Assembly (NCBI GenBank): GCA_025999115.1
Contig: BNWW01000018.1
Span: 1 to 39,661, forward strand
Length of the DNA stretch: 39,661 bases
DNA from: Bacteroidia bacterium
Lineage (GTDB): Bacteria; Bacteroidota; Bacteroidia; Bacteroidales; Azobacteroidaceae
Direction of reading: 5' to 3'
Every line of letters begins with the position of its first letter. The first letter of the stretch is position 1. The position numbers and the translations under genes were made by a program. The notes beneath the pieces were generated by a model. The model made no database searches and was not told the DNA's origin. It saw only the letters and a program-made list of their open reading frames with translations. Of the stretch, positions 15,611 through 23,413 are shown piece by piece.

Positions 15611-16831
15611 CTATTCATATCTCAATGCTGTTATCGGGTCAAGTGCAGCCGCTTTTTTGGCTGGATACCACCCAAAAAAGATGCCGATTGTCGCGCATAC
15701 GACAAACGAAACCACCACAGCCGTAATGCTGACCATAAAGCCCATATCCAACGCAAATAATATCAATGCCGACAGTAAAAGCCCGGCGATGATGCCGAAA
15801 ATGCCGCCAGCCAAACTAAGCATCGCACTTTCAAGCAGAAATTGGCGGAGAATATCTTTGTTTTTTGCCCCTAACGAGCGGCGCAGTCCAATCTCGCGTG
15901 TCCGTTCGGTAACGGTTACATACATGATGTTCATGATGCCGATACCGCCGACAATTAACGATATAGCGGCTATGGCTACCAAAAATGCTTGGAGAACGCC
16001 CATAACCGTGCCCATCATCTCAAGCATTTGCGTGAGAGAAGCTACCTCAAAATCAGGGGCTTCATCGGATTTGATTTTGTGCGTTTGCGACATAATGGAT
16101 TTTACCTCATTAACTGCATCTGCGGAGGCTTCTTCTGAGGTTGCCGATGCCATAATCATGTGGATATAATCAATATTCAGGATGCGTTTCTGCACGGTGG
16201 TATAGGGCGCTATAATGGCATCATCGTAGTCGTCGCCGGTCATGTTTTTTCCTTTTTCGGCAAGCGTTCCAATAACCAGCATAGGCGTCTTGCCGAAACG
16301 AACTTCTTTTCCCACCGGATTTTCGCCATTGGGGAAAAGACTTTTTATCACCGTTTGTCCAAGGATACACACTTTGGCTGCCGATTCCTCTTCTTGCAGG
16401 GTAAAAGCGCGTCCTTTTCCTATCTTGGAATTGGAAATATCAAAATAATCCACATTGGCGCCCATCATGATGCCCGGATAGTTGTGTGAGCCACATACTA
16501 ATTGTTCCATAGCGGTTACACAAGGCGTTACTTTGGCAATATGCCGCGCCCGTTTGCGAATGGCATCCACATCCCGCAGTTTCATGTTTTTCATATTTTC
16601 CGTTCCCACCGTAACACCCATCACATCTTTTCGAACGTTGCTGACCATAATCAGATTGGTACCCAAACCGGAAAACTGATTGCTGATAATGACCGTCGAA
16701 CTTTGTCCGAGACTGACCATAAGTACTACCGATGAGATGCCGATGATGATGCCGAGCATGGTTAGGATGGCTCGCTTTTTATTTAGCAATAAAGCGTTCC
16801 ATGCTATTTTTAGTAGATTCTTAATTTTCAT
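15611..16831 (-). CDS. MacB-like ABC transporter permease
   Basis: A 406-residue FtsX/MacB-type permease. It has an N-terminal membrane helix (ILTMLGIIIGISSVVLMVSL), a periplasmic MacB core domain of about 230 residues, and three C-terminal helices (LVAIAAISLIVGGIGIMNIM, then SLAGGIFGIIAGLLLSALIL and ITAVVVSFVVCATIGIFFGW). The conserved TERTREIGLRRSLGAKNKDI coupling region for the ATPase is intact. Its natural partners (ATPase, HlyD-type adaptor, TolC) are at 22579-25748 in the usual order, but about 5.7 kb of unrelated genes now separate it from the ATPase, so it is no longer in their operon. A sequence upstream of it (16867-16897) resembles one upstream of tolC, hinting that it retains its own co-regulated promoter. 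Confidence 0.92.
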   Translation of the reverse strand: MKIKNLLKIAWNALLLNKKRAILTMLGIIIGISSVVLMVSLGQSSTVIISNQFSGLGTNLIMVSNVRKDVMGVTVGTENMKNMKLRDVDAIRKRARHIAKVTPCVTAMEQLVCGSHNYPGIMMGANVDYFDISNSKIGKGRAFTLQEEESAAKVCILGQTVIKSLFPNGENPVGKEVRFGKTPMLVIGTLAEKGKNMTGDDYDDAIIAPYTTVQKRILNIDYIHMIMASATSEEASADAVNEVKSIMSQTHKIKSDEAPDFEVASLTQMLEMMGTVMGVLQAFLVAIAAISLIVGGIGIMNIMYVTVTERTREIGLRRSLGAKNKDILRQFLLESAMLSLAGGIFGIIAGLLLSALILFALDMGFMVSITAVVVSFVVCATIGIFFGWYPAKKAAALDPITALRYE

Positions 16832-16866
16832 TTGTTTATAATTTTAAAATTCCTAACTCCTGATTA

Positions 16867-16897
16867 TGAAGACAAATGAGGAGGGAAAATATTTTAT
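16867..16897 (-). promoter_or_regulatory. Upstream element shared with the tolC gene
   Basis: About 30 bases beginning TGAAGAC on the plus strand, then ATGAG and AAATATTTTA, align with about 24 of 30 identities to 25798-25828, upstream of tolC. Both copies lie in the same orientation before their minus-strand genes. A shared activator site or promoter for the two exporter transcripts is the simplest idea; not tested. Confidence 0.4.
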
Positions 16898-16918
16898 GGA
16901 GGGGAATTTATTCCATAA

Positions 16919-16950
16919 TTTGTTTGGGGATGGAGAAAAGTGTATATTTG
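16919..16950 (+). promoter_or_regulatory. Promoter of the DUF4143 ATPase gene (TTTG, 20-base spacer, TATATTTG)
   Basis: TTTG at 16919-16922 and TATATTTG at 16943-16950 fit the Bacteroidetes consensus with ideal spacing. Transcription would start near 16957, giving a leader of about 47 bases. Confidence 0.6.
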
Positions 16951-17003
16951 CAGTGTAATTTCGGGAGAAAAATGTAAAATAAATCAATAAAATTGGGAGA
17001 AAA

Positions 17004-18293
17004 ATGTATAGAATAAAATATAAACAGTTATTACAATGGAAATTAGATAAAGATAAAAAACCACTCGTATTTTTAGGGGCAAGGCAGGTGGGTAAAACTT
17101 ATCTTATAAAAGAATTTGGCAAAAACGAATATCCTCAAATGGTGTACGTGAATTTTGACAATAAAAATGCGCCAAAATCAATATTTTGGCAAGATTTTGA
17201 TATTAAGCGTATTATAACAGAACTTGAGATATATTCAGGTCTGCAAATTACTCCCGAAAATACGCTAATTGTTTTTGACGAAATTCAATCGGCAGAACAA
17301 GGCATTACGTCGTTGAAATATTTTTATGAAAATACACCTGAATATCAGATAATTGCGGCAGGCTCGCTGCTTGGAATAAATATTCACGAGGGCGAGTCGT
17401 TTCCTGTGGGCAAAGTCAATTATTTGCAACTTTATCCAATGTCGTTTTATGAATTTTTGCTCGCGATGGGCGAAAATGGTTTGGTTCGCATTTTAGACGA
17501 GCATCTTTGGGATTTTTTACCCTCTTTTTCTGCAAAATTCCAAGAGTTTTTGCGTTACTATTTCTATATTGGCGGAATGCCCGAAGTGGTGTCTGTGTTT
17601 GCGCAGGATAGGGATTGGAAAAAAGCACGAAAAATTCAAAACGAGATATTGAAAAATTACCAGAATGACTTCTCGAAATACGCGCCCAAAGAGATTCTGC
17701 CGCGTATCAATATGGTTTGGGAAAACATTCCGGCGCAGTTGGCAAAAGAAAATAAAAAGTTTATTTATGGAATAATTAAGGAAGGTGCGCGGGCAAAAGA
17801 CTTTGAATTGGCTATTCAGTGGCTTGTGGATGCAGGTTTGCTGCACAAAGTTTACAGCGTTACCAAACCTGCTTTGCCTTTGGTTGCCTTTCAATATTTG
17901 TCGGCTTTCAAACTCTATCACAACGATGTGGGATTGCTTGCTGCCATGTCTAAACTGAATGCCAAAACCTTGCTCTATGGCGATGCCGTTTTTACGGAAT
18001 TTAAGGGTGCATTGGCGGAACAGTTTGTTTTTCAGCAACTTCGGCTAAATGAAGACCTGTCCATTCACTATTTTACCTTTGAAAACAGCAAATACGAACT
18101 CGATTTTTTAATTCAGACCGAAGATGACAAAATAATTCCCGTTGAGGTAAAATCGGGTACAAATCTTAAAGCTCACAGTTTTAAGCTTTTTTGCGAAAAA
18201 TACAACCCCCAAACCGCCATTCGTACTTCCCTTTCCGATTTCCGTCAAGAATCTTGGATGACGAATGTGCCGCTTTATATTATTGGGGAGTAA
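17004..18293 (+). CDS. AAA_14/DUF4143 family ATPase with PD-(D/E)XK-like C-terminus
   Basis: A 429-residue protein of the AAA_14-DUF4143 family. Walker A is GARQVGKT at residues 25-32 and Walker B is LIVFDEIQ at 88-95, followed by the AGSLLG sensor region. The C-terminal DUF4143 part contains YELDFLIQTEDD and IIPVEVKSGTNLKAHSF, matching the D...ExK core of the PD-(D/E)XK nuclease fold. These genes are numerous and mobile in Bacteroidetes and archaea, and their role is unsettled; DNA processing and toxin-like functions have been suggested. It has its own promoter, runs against the exporter genes on both sides, and is part of the foreign material between the exporter ATPase and permease. Confidence 0.85.
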   Translation: MYRIKYKQLLQWKLDKDKKPLVFLGARQVGKTYLIKEFGKNEYPQMVYVNFDNKNAPKSIFWQDFDIKRIITELEIYSGLQITPENTLIVFDEIQSAEQGITSLKYFYENTPEYQIIAAGSLLGINIHEGESFPVGKVNYLQLYPMSFYEFLLAMGENGLVRILDEHLWDFLPSFSAKFQEFLRYYFYIGGMPEVVSVFAQDRDWKKARKIQNEILKNYQNDFSKYAPKEILPRINMVWENIPAQLAKENKKFIYGIIKEGARAKDFELAIQWLVDAGLLHKVYSVTKPALPLVAFQYLSAFKLYHNDVGLLAAMSKLNAKTLLYGDAVFTEFKGALAEQFVFQQLRLNEDLSIHYFTFENSKYELDFLIQTEDDKIIPVEVKSGTNLKAHSFKLFCEKYNPQTAIRTSLSDFRQESWMTNVPLYIIGE

Positions 18294-18358
18294 TTATATG
18301 ATAGATAGATTTTGCAAAAAATAGCGCTAAAAAGTATGATTGGATAGAAAATTTTGAA

Positions 18359-18366
18359 TAAATTTG
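18359..18366 (+). promoter_or_regulatory. Candidate -7 box for the LIC_10190-like gene
   Basis: TAAATTTG matches TAnnTTTG. A TTG at 18340-18342 leaves only 16 bases of spacer, which is short. The leader to the likely ATG at 18505 would be about 130 bases. Confidence 0.3.
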
Positions 18367-18504
18367 CAATGATTATTTCAGTTGGGATTAATGGACTTCG
18401 TTTCATCCGGGATAGTCTCCTCTTAAAAGAGTCGAACAATGACTCCGTGCGAGAAAAAAGTAATTTTTAGAAGTCCTCTGAAGTATTATCGATATAACAC
18501 ACAG

Positions 18505-20151
18505 ATGATTGTTGAAATATTGTCGTTATCCGTTTTGTTCATCTCACTTTATGGGTGGGGAATGTGGATTGAATTTATCCTTAATTTGAAATTTCGACTT
18601 ACTTCTTTTCGCTTGACAGCAGGAATAGCGCTTGTAGCTGTATTAGGAACAATCATTGCCTTTTTTTTCCGATTGGGTATAACCGTAGAATTAATATGTT
18701 TGGCAATTTCTTTGTTGCCGTATTTGATGAAAAGGCAATTTTTTGTTGTTTTTCGAACAATTCCTCGTTCAAAAGTTTTTTGGTTTCTATTTTTACTGAC
18801 CGTATTTATAGGATGTTATTTTCCTTTTTTGCCGGATCATTTTGTCTATTATACGTCAAGTTTAGTATGGTTAAACCAATATGGTCTATTGCCCGGTATT
18901 GCAAATATCGATTGGAATTTGGGGCAAATGTCGTTTTTCCATATTCTTGAAGCGATGTTTGATAATACGGTGGATTTATACCAACGCATCAGTATTTTTG
19001 TAGTTTTCATTTATTTGATTTATATATTTGAACGTAAAGCCTATTCCTTATTGCTGTTTTTGCCGTTTACTTATTTGTTTGTACAATCGCCAACACCTGA
19101 TTTGCCGGTTTATATATTTTCTCTGATGATTTTGTACGAAATGGTTTTTGTAGAAAAAGAGAAACAAGCAAGCTATGCGATTTTATTGTTTCTTTCGGTT
19201 TTTACGTTTGTCACCAAACCTGTGGCATTTTGGCTTCCTTTATGGGTAATAATGGTGTATGGATATAAGAATCGAAAGTTGATTTTTTCTCCGAAAGCGT
19301 ATATCCTGCCTGCCTTACTTGTCGTTTTATATGTGTTCAAAAATGTATATACCAGTTCATTATTATTGTTTCCCGCAACATCGACAGTAGTGCCGACTAT
19401 TTATGCACCGGCTGCTTCTATATTGGAAGAATCGCGAAAAACAGCGCTGTTATTCACTTATCATCATTATTTTACGATAGCCGAAATCAATGCTTTTTCA
19501 ATTGGAGAACGTTTATACCATTGGTTTGTTTCTTGTAGATTTGCCTCTATTGTGCATATTTTGATATTCTTGGTGGTTGGTGTATATAGTTTGTTTGCTG
19601 TAAAAAAAAGACAGTTTGTTTTATTGTCGTTACTGTTTGTTGTTCTGTTGAAATTGATTTATGTTTTTCTGTTTTCGGGGCAATATCGTTTTATGTTAGA
19701 TGGAGTATTGGCGCTGCTATTCGTTCTGTGTAATTTTATTTTTCAGCATCGACAACGAATCGTTGTTTGGCTGACGTTGCTATCCTGTATGTTAGCAGCC
19801 TTATTAATGACATTCCCTCGTATCATAGCAAAGGCAGCGCCCGATTTCCGTCCGGTTTATTGGATGTCGCCTTTTAGAATGCAAACTTTTCTTAAACCCC
19901 AGAATTATGATTTTGACGAATATGAGAAAGTAAAATTAGGGAATATGGATTTGTATATTACACCTTATAAAGATACTTTTTCTTCACAAATACCCGTCTT
20001 TACTGCGCAACAGCTGATTTGTTATTATCATTGGAATATATTTCCTCAAATGCGCAACCCGTCTGATATTAGACAAGGTTTTATCTATAAGGAATTGCTA
20101 CCGGAAGAAAAAGAGCAATTGAAGCAATGGATAGAGGATATTTTGAAATAG
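18505..20151 (+). CDS. LIC_10190-like polytopic membrane protein, possible glycosyltransferase
   Basis: A 548-residue protein with about 12 hydrophobic helices and a soluble C-terminal tail of about 110 residues. The loop HFVYYTSSLVWLNQYGLLPG and IANIDWNLGQMSFFHILEAM resembles the large periplasmic loop of LIC_10190-type membrane proteins, which are distantly like GT-C glycosyltransferases of cell-surface polysaccharide loci. The catalytic site cannot be named from sequence. The ATG at 18505 is preferred because the preceding 22 in-frame residues are polar and not family-like. There are no other polysaccharide genes here, so it may be a stray cargo gene of the insertion that split the exporter. 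It ends only 30 bases from the damaged ATPase copy. Confidence 0.6.
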   Translation: MIVEILSLSVLFISLYGWGMWIEFILNLKFRLTSFRLTAGIALVAVLGTIIAFFFRLGITVELICLAISLLPYLMKRQFFVVFRTIPRSKVFWFLFLLTVFIGCYFPFLPDHFVYYTSSLVWLNQYGLLPGIANIDWNLGQMSFFHILEAMFDNTVDLYQRISIFVVFIYLIYIFERKAYSLLLFLPFTYLFVQSPTPDLPVYIFSLMILYEMVFVEKEKQASYAILLFLSVFTFVTKPVAFWLPLWVIMVYGYKNRKLIFSPKAYILPALLVVLYVFKNVYTSSLLLFPATSTVVPTIYAPAASILEESRKTALLFTYHHYFTIAEINAFSIGERLYHWFVSCRFASIVHILIFLVVGVYSLFAVKKRQFVLLSLLFVVLLKLIYVFLFSGQYRFMLDGVLALLFVLCNFIFQHRQRIVVWLTLLSCMLAALLMTFPRIIAKAAPDFRPVYWMSPFRMQTFLKPQNYDFDEYEKVKLGNMDLYITPYKDTFSSQIPVFTAQQLICYYHWNIFPQMRNPSDIRQGFIYKELLPEEKEQLKQWIEDILK

Positions 20152-20170
20152 TAATATGCGCAAAGGACTT

Positions 20171-20541
20171 TCAGACCATAATTGCCTCCAGCATTTGTCG
20201 AGCCGATTGCGTCTCCACCCTCTCATCCTTCACAATACGACCGTCATTCAATAAAATTGTCCGCTCTGTAAATGTGGCAATATCCGGCTCGTGCGTAACA
20301 AAAACAATGCTTTTCCTTCGGTCTTTCAATCCCACTTGTTCCAATGCCTGTTCGGCGCGTTCGCGACGCTGTTTATCGGAGACTGTGTTGTTGTAAAGCA
20401 AGGGAAGTTCCACCTGTTCCAGCGCCGGTGTACGCGGTAGAAGGCTGTAGTTTTGGAAGACAAAACCGATTTTACGGTTGCGCAGGGTCGATAATTCATC
20501 TTCCGAACGTTCCTTTACCGAAATATTGTCAATCAGGTATT
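20171..20541 (-). pseudogene. Damaged partial duplicate of the exporter ATPase gene
   Basis: Bases 20181-20541 align to 22595-23123 of the intact ATPase gene with about five substitutions. This copy lacks an internal 168-base segment that is present at 22721-22900, an in-frame loss of 56 codons that removes the ABC signature (MSGGQQQR) and Walker B (LLADEAT). The gene's first third, including Walker A, is also missing because homology stops at 20541. A short ATGCTT repeat at both deletion ends in the intact copy suggests slippage or microhomology-mediated deletion. The remnant ends LEAIMV, whereas the intact copy ends LEAISITN, so the two also differ at the far edge. It cannot encode a working ATPase. 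Confidence 0.85.
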
Positions 20542-20598
20542 GTCGCCGCGGATAAATTGGTTGATATGATTACATTAACGAAATAAAAATCATGAAAA

Positions 20599-20629
20599 TT
20601 TGTTTTGTTTCTAAAATGCACTATATTTG
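20599..20629 (+). promoter_or_regulatory. abiE operon promoter (TTTG, 19-base spacer, TATATTTG)
   Basis: TTTG at 20599-20602 and TATATTTG at 20622-20629 match the Bacteroidetes consensus. Transcription would begin near 20636, so the antitoxin start is the ATG at 20649 and not the in-frame codon at 20592. AbiEi antitoxins repress their own promoter, but I cannot point to clear operator repeats here. Confidence 0.65.
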
Positions 20630-20648
20630 CAGCATTATAGAAATAAAT

Positions 20649-21266
20649 ATGAGTTATCTTGAATTTCGACAACAAATGTTTGATTTGGCTTGCTTTAATA
20701 TTAATCAAATATATGCGTGGCAACCGAATTTTGACCGCAACAATTTGATGAGATGGATAAAAAAAGGCTATCTTATTCGATTGCGACAAGGCTATTTTGC
20801 TTTTTCCGAATACAAAGGCAAGGTAGATTATGCGCTCTATTTTGCCAACAGAATTTATCGCCCTTCGTATATCAGTCTGCACACGGCATTGTCGTTTTAT
20901 GGAATGATACCCGAAGCCGTTGTGCAAATTACGAGCGTAACTTCCTTAAAAACAGCCGCTTTCAAAAACAATTTTGGCGAATATTCCTACAAAAGTATGC
21001 AGGAAAAATTAATGTTTGGCTACGAATTGAAACCGATGCAGGACAACCGGACATTGCAACTTGCCACGCCCGAAAAAGCCTTGCTTGACCTGCTGTATCT
21101 TTATCCATTTTACAATAATAGACAAGAATTGGAAGAATTGCGTTTAGATGAGGACTTTTTAAATGAAGATTTGAATAAAGATTTGCTGCAAGAATATTGC
21201 GCCAAATTTCAAAGTAAAAGCCTTGAAAAAAGGGTAAATTTGCTTTTTAAAACGTATGATTTATGA
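20649..21266 (+). CDS. AbiEi-like antitoxin, transcriptional regulator
   Basis: A 205-residue protein with an N-terminal winged-helix region (FNINQIYAWQPNFDRNNLMR, then WIKKGYLIRLRQGYFAFSEY) and the C-terminal AbiEi domain (SYISLHTALSFYGMIPEAVV, QLATPEKALLDLLYLYPF). In type IV AbiE systems the antitoxin binds promoter DNA and counteracts the nucleotidyltransferase toxin without binding it. Start chosen after the predicted transcription start. Its stop overlaps the toxin start by 4 bases (21263-21266), so the pair is translationally coupled. The cassette lies between two copies of an ABC ATPase sequence. Confidence 0.85.
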   Translation: MSYLEFRQQMFDLACFNINQIYAWQPNFDRNNLMRWIKKGYLIRLRQGYFAFSEYKGKVDYALYFANRIYRPSYISLHTALSFYGMIPEAVVQITSVTSLKTAAFKNNFGEYSYKSMQEKLMFGYELKPMQDNRTLQLATPEKALLDLLYLYPFYNNRQELEELRLDEDFLNEDLNKDLLQEYCAKFQSKSLEKRVNLLFKTYDL

Positions 21267-22045
21267 TACAATTATCGCAAATAAAAAATTATTTTCCTGC
21301 TCAACTCCGTGATAATGCGGTATTTGACAAACATATTTTGAAAGAATATTTGCAATTATTGATATTGGACTATCTTTCTTCCACGCCCTATATTCGTAAA
21401 ATGACCTTTATTGGCGGCACAAATCTGCGTTTGGTAAAGGGAATTGACCGTTTTTCCGAAGATTTGGACTTTGATTGCAAAAATCTTTCAAGCGAAGAAT
21501 TTAGGGTAATGACCGATGACGTGCTGCGATTTCTTGAAAATTCAGGTTTTCGAGTAGAGGCAAAAGATAGAGATAACCCCAAATTAACAGCCTTTCGGCG
21601 AAGTATTTATTTCCCTGAATTGTTGTTCGATTTGGGTTTGTCGGGGCACAAAGAAGAGCGTTTTTTGATCAAAATTGAAAGCCAAGACCAAGACGTTGAT
21701 TACACGCCGATAATTGTAAATGTAAAAGGTTGCGGTTTTTTCTTTCCTTTGCCGGTGCCGCCGGATGGAGTGCTGAGTGCAATGAAAATTGCTGCAATGC
21801 TGTCGCGTGCCAAAGGGCGTGATTTTTATGACCTGATGTTTTTGCTCGCTCAAACGCCACCTGATTATGATTTTTTGAGCAAACGTTGCGGCATAAATAA
21901 TCTGACTGAATTGAAACAAGCAACTACCAAAGTGCTCAATTCTATTGATATAAAACAAAAGCAGCGAGATTTTGAGCATCTTTTGTTTAACAAAGAACAT
22001 AGTAAGAAAATCCTGCAATTTGGAGCGTTTATGAATGAATTGTGA
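21263..22045 (+). CDS. AbiEii-like nucleotidyltransferase toxin
   Basis: A 260-residue protein of the AbiEii/DUF1814 nucleotidyltransferase family. The catalytic signature GGTNLRLVKGIDRFSEDLDF at residues 51-70 has the GG and the two aspartates that bind metal. The downstream region has IKIESQDQDVDYTPI and the conserved late motif MKIAAMLSRAKGRDFYDLMF. Related toxins (for example MenT in mycobacteria) add nucleotides to tRNA acceptor stems and stop translation; the same is inferred here. The full domain is present, so the pair appears functional and may act as phage defence or stabilise the region. Confidence 0.9.
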   Translation: MIQLSQIKNYFPAQLRDNAVFDKHILKEYLQLLILDYLSSTPYIRKMTFIGGTNLRLVKGIDRFSEDLDFDCKNLSSEEFRVMTDDVLRFLENSGFRVEAKDRDNPKLTAFRRSIYFPELLFDLGLSGHKEERFLIKIESQDQDVDYTPIIVNVKGCGFFFPLPVPPDGVLSAMKIAAMLSRAKGRDFYDLMFLLAQTPPDYDFLSKRCGINNLTELKQATTKVLNSIDIKQKQRDFEHLLFNKEHSKKILQFGAFMNEL

Positions 22046-22060
22046 TATAATTTTCACTAT

Positions 22061-22190
22061 TTTTGGAAGACGATGAGCGGATTGATTTTTCGGCAGTTCA
22101 AGATTTGCTTTAGATGTGATTAAGCAATGTGTTGAGGTGGGAAGGAAGAAGGGGGAATTGGGGTTGTTGGAGAGGCTTTTGAAACAATAA
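22061..22190 (+). pseudogene. Unidentified frameshifted coding remnant
   Basis: One frame reads FLEDDERIDFSAVQDLL then stops; the next frame continues protein-like sequence LDVIKQCVEVGRKKGELGLL and ERLLKQ to a stop at 22190. The join suggests the tail of a degraded gene with a single-base lesion. I do not recognise the family. Confidence 0.3.
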
Positions 22191-22202
22191 ATAGCATTCA
22201 GT

Positions 22203-22337
22203 ATGGAAATAAAAAATGACGATTGGAAAAAATATGTTCTAAACCAACATTATTCATATAAAGTATACTCTCATGGACTTTCAACCAAATTTGTAGAGAA
22301 AAATAAAAAATTTAAAAATGTAGAATGGCTCTATTAA
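22203..22337 (+). CDS. Small unidentified open frame, 44 residues
   Basis: ATG at 22203 to TAA at 22335-22337 encodes a lysine-rich peptide beginning MEIKNDDWKKYVLNQHY. It faintly resembles the lead-in of pentapeptide-repeat proteins (FVEKNKKFKNVEW) but holds no complete repeat. It overlaps the start of the transposase remnant below. It may be the start of a truncated gene. Confidence 0.25.
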   Translation: MEIKNDDWKKYVLNQHYSYKVYSHGLSTKFVEKNKKFKNVEWLY

Positions 22338-22446
22338 AAATGAAAATCAAAAAGAACACCATGCCACGAAAGAGACTTTTGAGCAAGAATATGAAGGATA
22401 TGTCAAATTTTATCAACAAACCATTCGCAAGAAAACAAATGAATGA
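22333..22446 (+). pseudogene. C-terminal remnant of an IS200/REP-associated Y1 transposase
   Basis: The frame read from 22333 gives IKNENQKEHHATKETFEQEY followed by EGYVKFYQQTIRKKTNE and a stop at 22444-22446. The pattern NQ-x-EHH followed by TF-x-x-EY matches the C-terminal end of IS200-like Y1 (HUH) transposases, usually YI-x-NQ-x-EHH-x(3)-TF-x-x-EY. The catalytic HUH and Tyr parts are missing. It lies between AbiEii and the right-hand ATPase copy, so it may mark how the cassette arrived. The call rests on pattern memory and needs a database search. Confidence 0.45.
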
Positions 22447-22563
22447 GGTAATGAGGTCGGTTTTGTTGGTGCAATCATTTGCTACTGAGGTTGTTTTGTT
22501 GAAAAAATGAGGTGAAAATGAGGTTTTGAAATCTGCATTATCTGCGTGCTAAAAAAATGATGT

Positions 22564-22591
22564 CGTAATTCGTAATTTTTAATTCGTAATT
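22564..22591. repeat. Short direct repeats, AATTCGTAATT type
   Basis: The motif ATTCGTAATT recurs in this 28-base stretch immediately left of the right-hand ATPase copy, and a related ATTCGTAATTTAA occurs near 24450. These AT-rich tandem words sit at the cassette edge; their origin is unclear. Confidence 0.4.
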
Positions 22592-23376
22592 GATATTGCC
22601 TCCAGCATTTGTCGAGCCGATTGCGTCTCCACCCTCTCATCCTTCACAATACGACCGTCATTCAATAAAATTGTCCGCTCTGTAAATGTAGCAATATCCG
22701 GCTCGTGCGTAACAAAGACAATGCTTTTGCCTCTTTCGTGCAGTTCCTGAAACAGGCACATGATCTCGTAAGAGGTTCGTGTATCCAAGTTTCCCGTAGC
22801 TTCGTCGGCGAGTAGCATGACCGGGTCGCCTGCCAGGGCGCGGGCAATAGCAACCCGTTGTTGCTGCCCTCCGGACATTTGGTTGGGCGTATGCTTCATG
22901 CGGTCTTTCAATCCCACTTGTTCCAATGCCTGTTCGGCGCGTTCGCGACGCTGTTTATCGGAGACTGTGTTGTTGTAAAGCAAGGGAAGTTCCACCTGTT
23001 CCAGCGCCGGTGTACGCGGTAGAAGGCTGTAGTTTTGGAAGACAAAGCCGATTTTACGGTTGCGCAGGGTCGATAATTCATCTTCCGAACGTTCTTTTAC
23101 TGAAATATTGTCAATCAGGTATTCACCTGCGGTGGGACGATCGAGACAACCCAAGATATTCAATAGCGTTGATTTGCCGCTGCCGCTTGTCCCCATGATG
23201 CTGACAAATTCGCCTTCGTTCACTTCAAATGAAATACCTTTGAGGGCATGGACTTTTTCTTCTCCGACTTCAAAAATTCGTTCGAGATTCTGTATTTTTA
23301 TGATTCCCGTAGGCTGAAGCCCTACGGTTAATAAAGTGTCGTCCCTGTGGGACTTTATGGAATTTTTCATTTTCAT
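22579..23376 (-). CDS. MacB-like ABC transporter ATP-binding protein
   Basis: A 265-residue ABC ATPase of the MacB/LolD type that powers a tripartite exporter. Walker A is GTSGSGKST at residues 62-70, followed by the Q-loop in [20 protein letters not shown], the signature [17 protein letters not shown], Walker [14 protein letters not shown] and the H-loop IVFVTHEPD. The first 26 residues are not family-like; they are encoded by a hairpin repeat (23307-23358), and related proteins begin near the [10 protein letters not shown] segment. The gene follows the adaptor gene by 30 bases. An in-frame-deleted second copy lies at 20181-20541, and the matching permease is at 15611-16831, beyond the inserted genes. 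Confidence 0.92.
   Translation of the reverse strand: MKMKNSIKSHRDDTLLTVGLQPTGIIKIQNLERIFEVGEEKVHALKGISFEVNEGEFVSIMGTSGSGKSTLLNILGCLDRPTAGEYLIDNISVKERSEDELSTLRNRKIGFVFQNYSLLPRTPALEQVELPLLYNNTVSDKQRRERAEQALEQVGLKDRMKHTPNQMSGGQQQRVAIARALAGDPVMLLADEATGNLDTRTSYEIMCLFQELHERGKSIVFVTHEPDIATFTERTILLNDGRIVKDERVETQSARQMLEAISITN
23307..23358. repeat. Double-hairpin repeat inside the 5' end of the ATPase gene
   Basis: Two adjacent palindromes: CCGTAGGC, TGAA, GCCCTACGG (23307-23327) and ATAAAGT...GTCCC, TGT, GGGAC...TTTAT (23331-23358). This has the form of a dispersed intergenic palindromic repeat, but here it is read through as codons 7-24 of the ATPase frame. No second copy is seen in this window. 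Confidence 0.5.
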
Positions 23377-23377
23377 T

Positions 23378-23413
23378 TTTAACCACTAATCACTAACAAC
23401 TAACCACTAAATC
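23378..23413. repeat. Degenerate tandem repeat between ATPase and adaptor genes
   Basis: The words AACCACTA and ATCACTA alternate four to five times in the 30-base gap and run into the end of the adaptor gene. The short repeat array may have grown by slippage. No binding role can be shown. Confidence 0.4.

Noticed and set aside
15657..16169. A 170-codon plus-strand frame over the permease
   Set aside because: Antisense to the MacB-like permease; low-complexity composition and no homology that I recognise.
20592..20648. Upstream in-frame start for the AbiEi antitoxin
   Set aside because: The promoter -7 box lies inside this stretch, so it is not transcribed as coding sequence.
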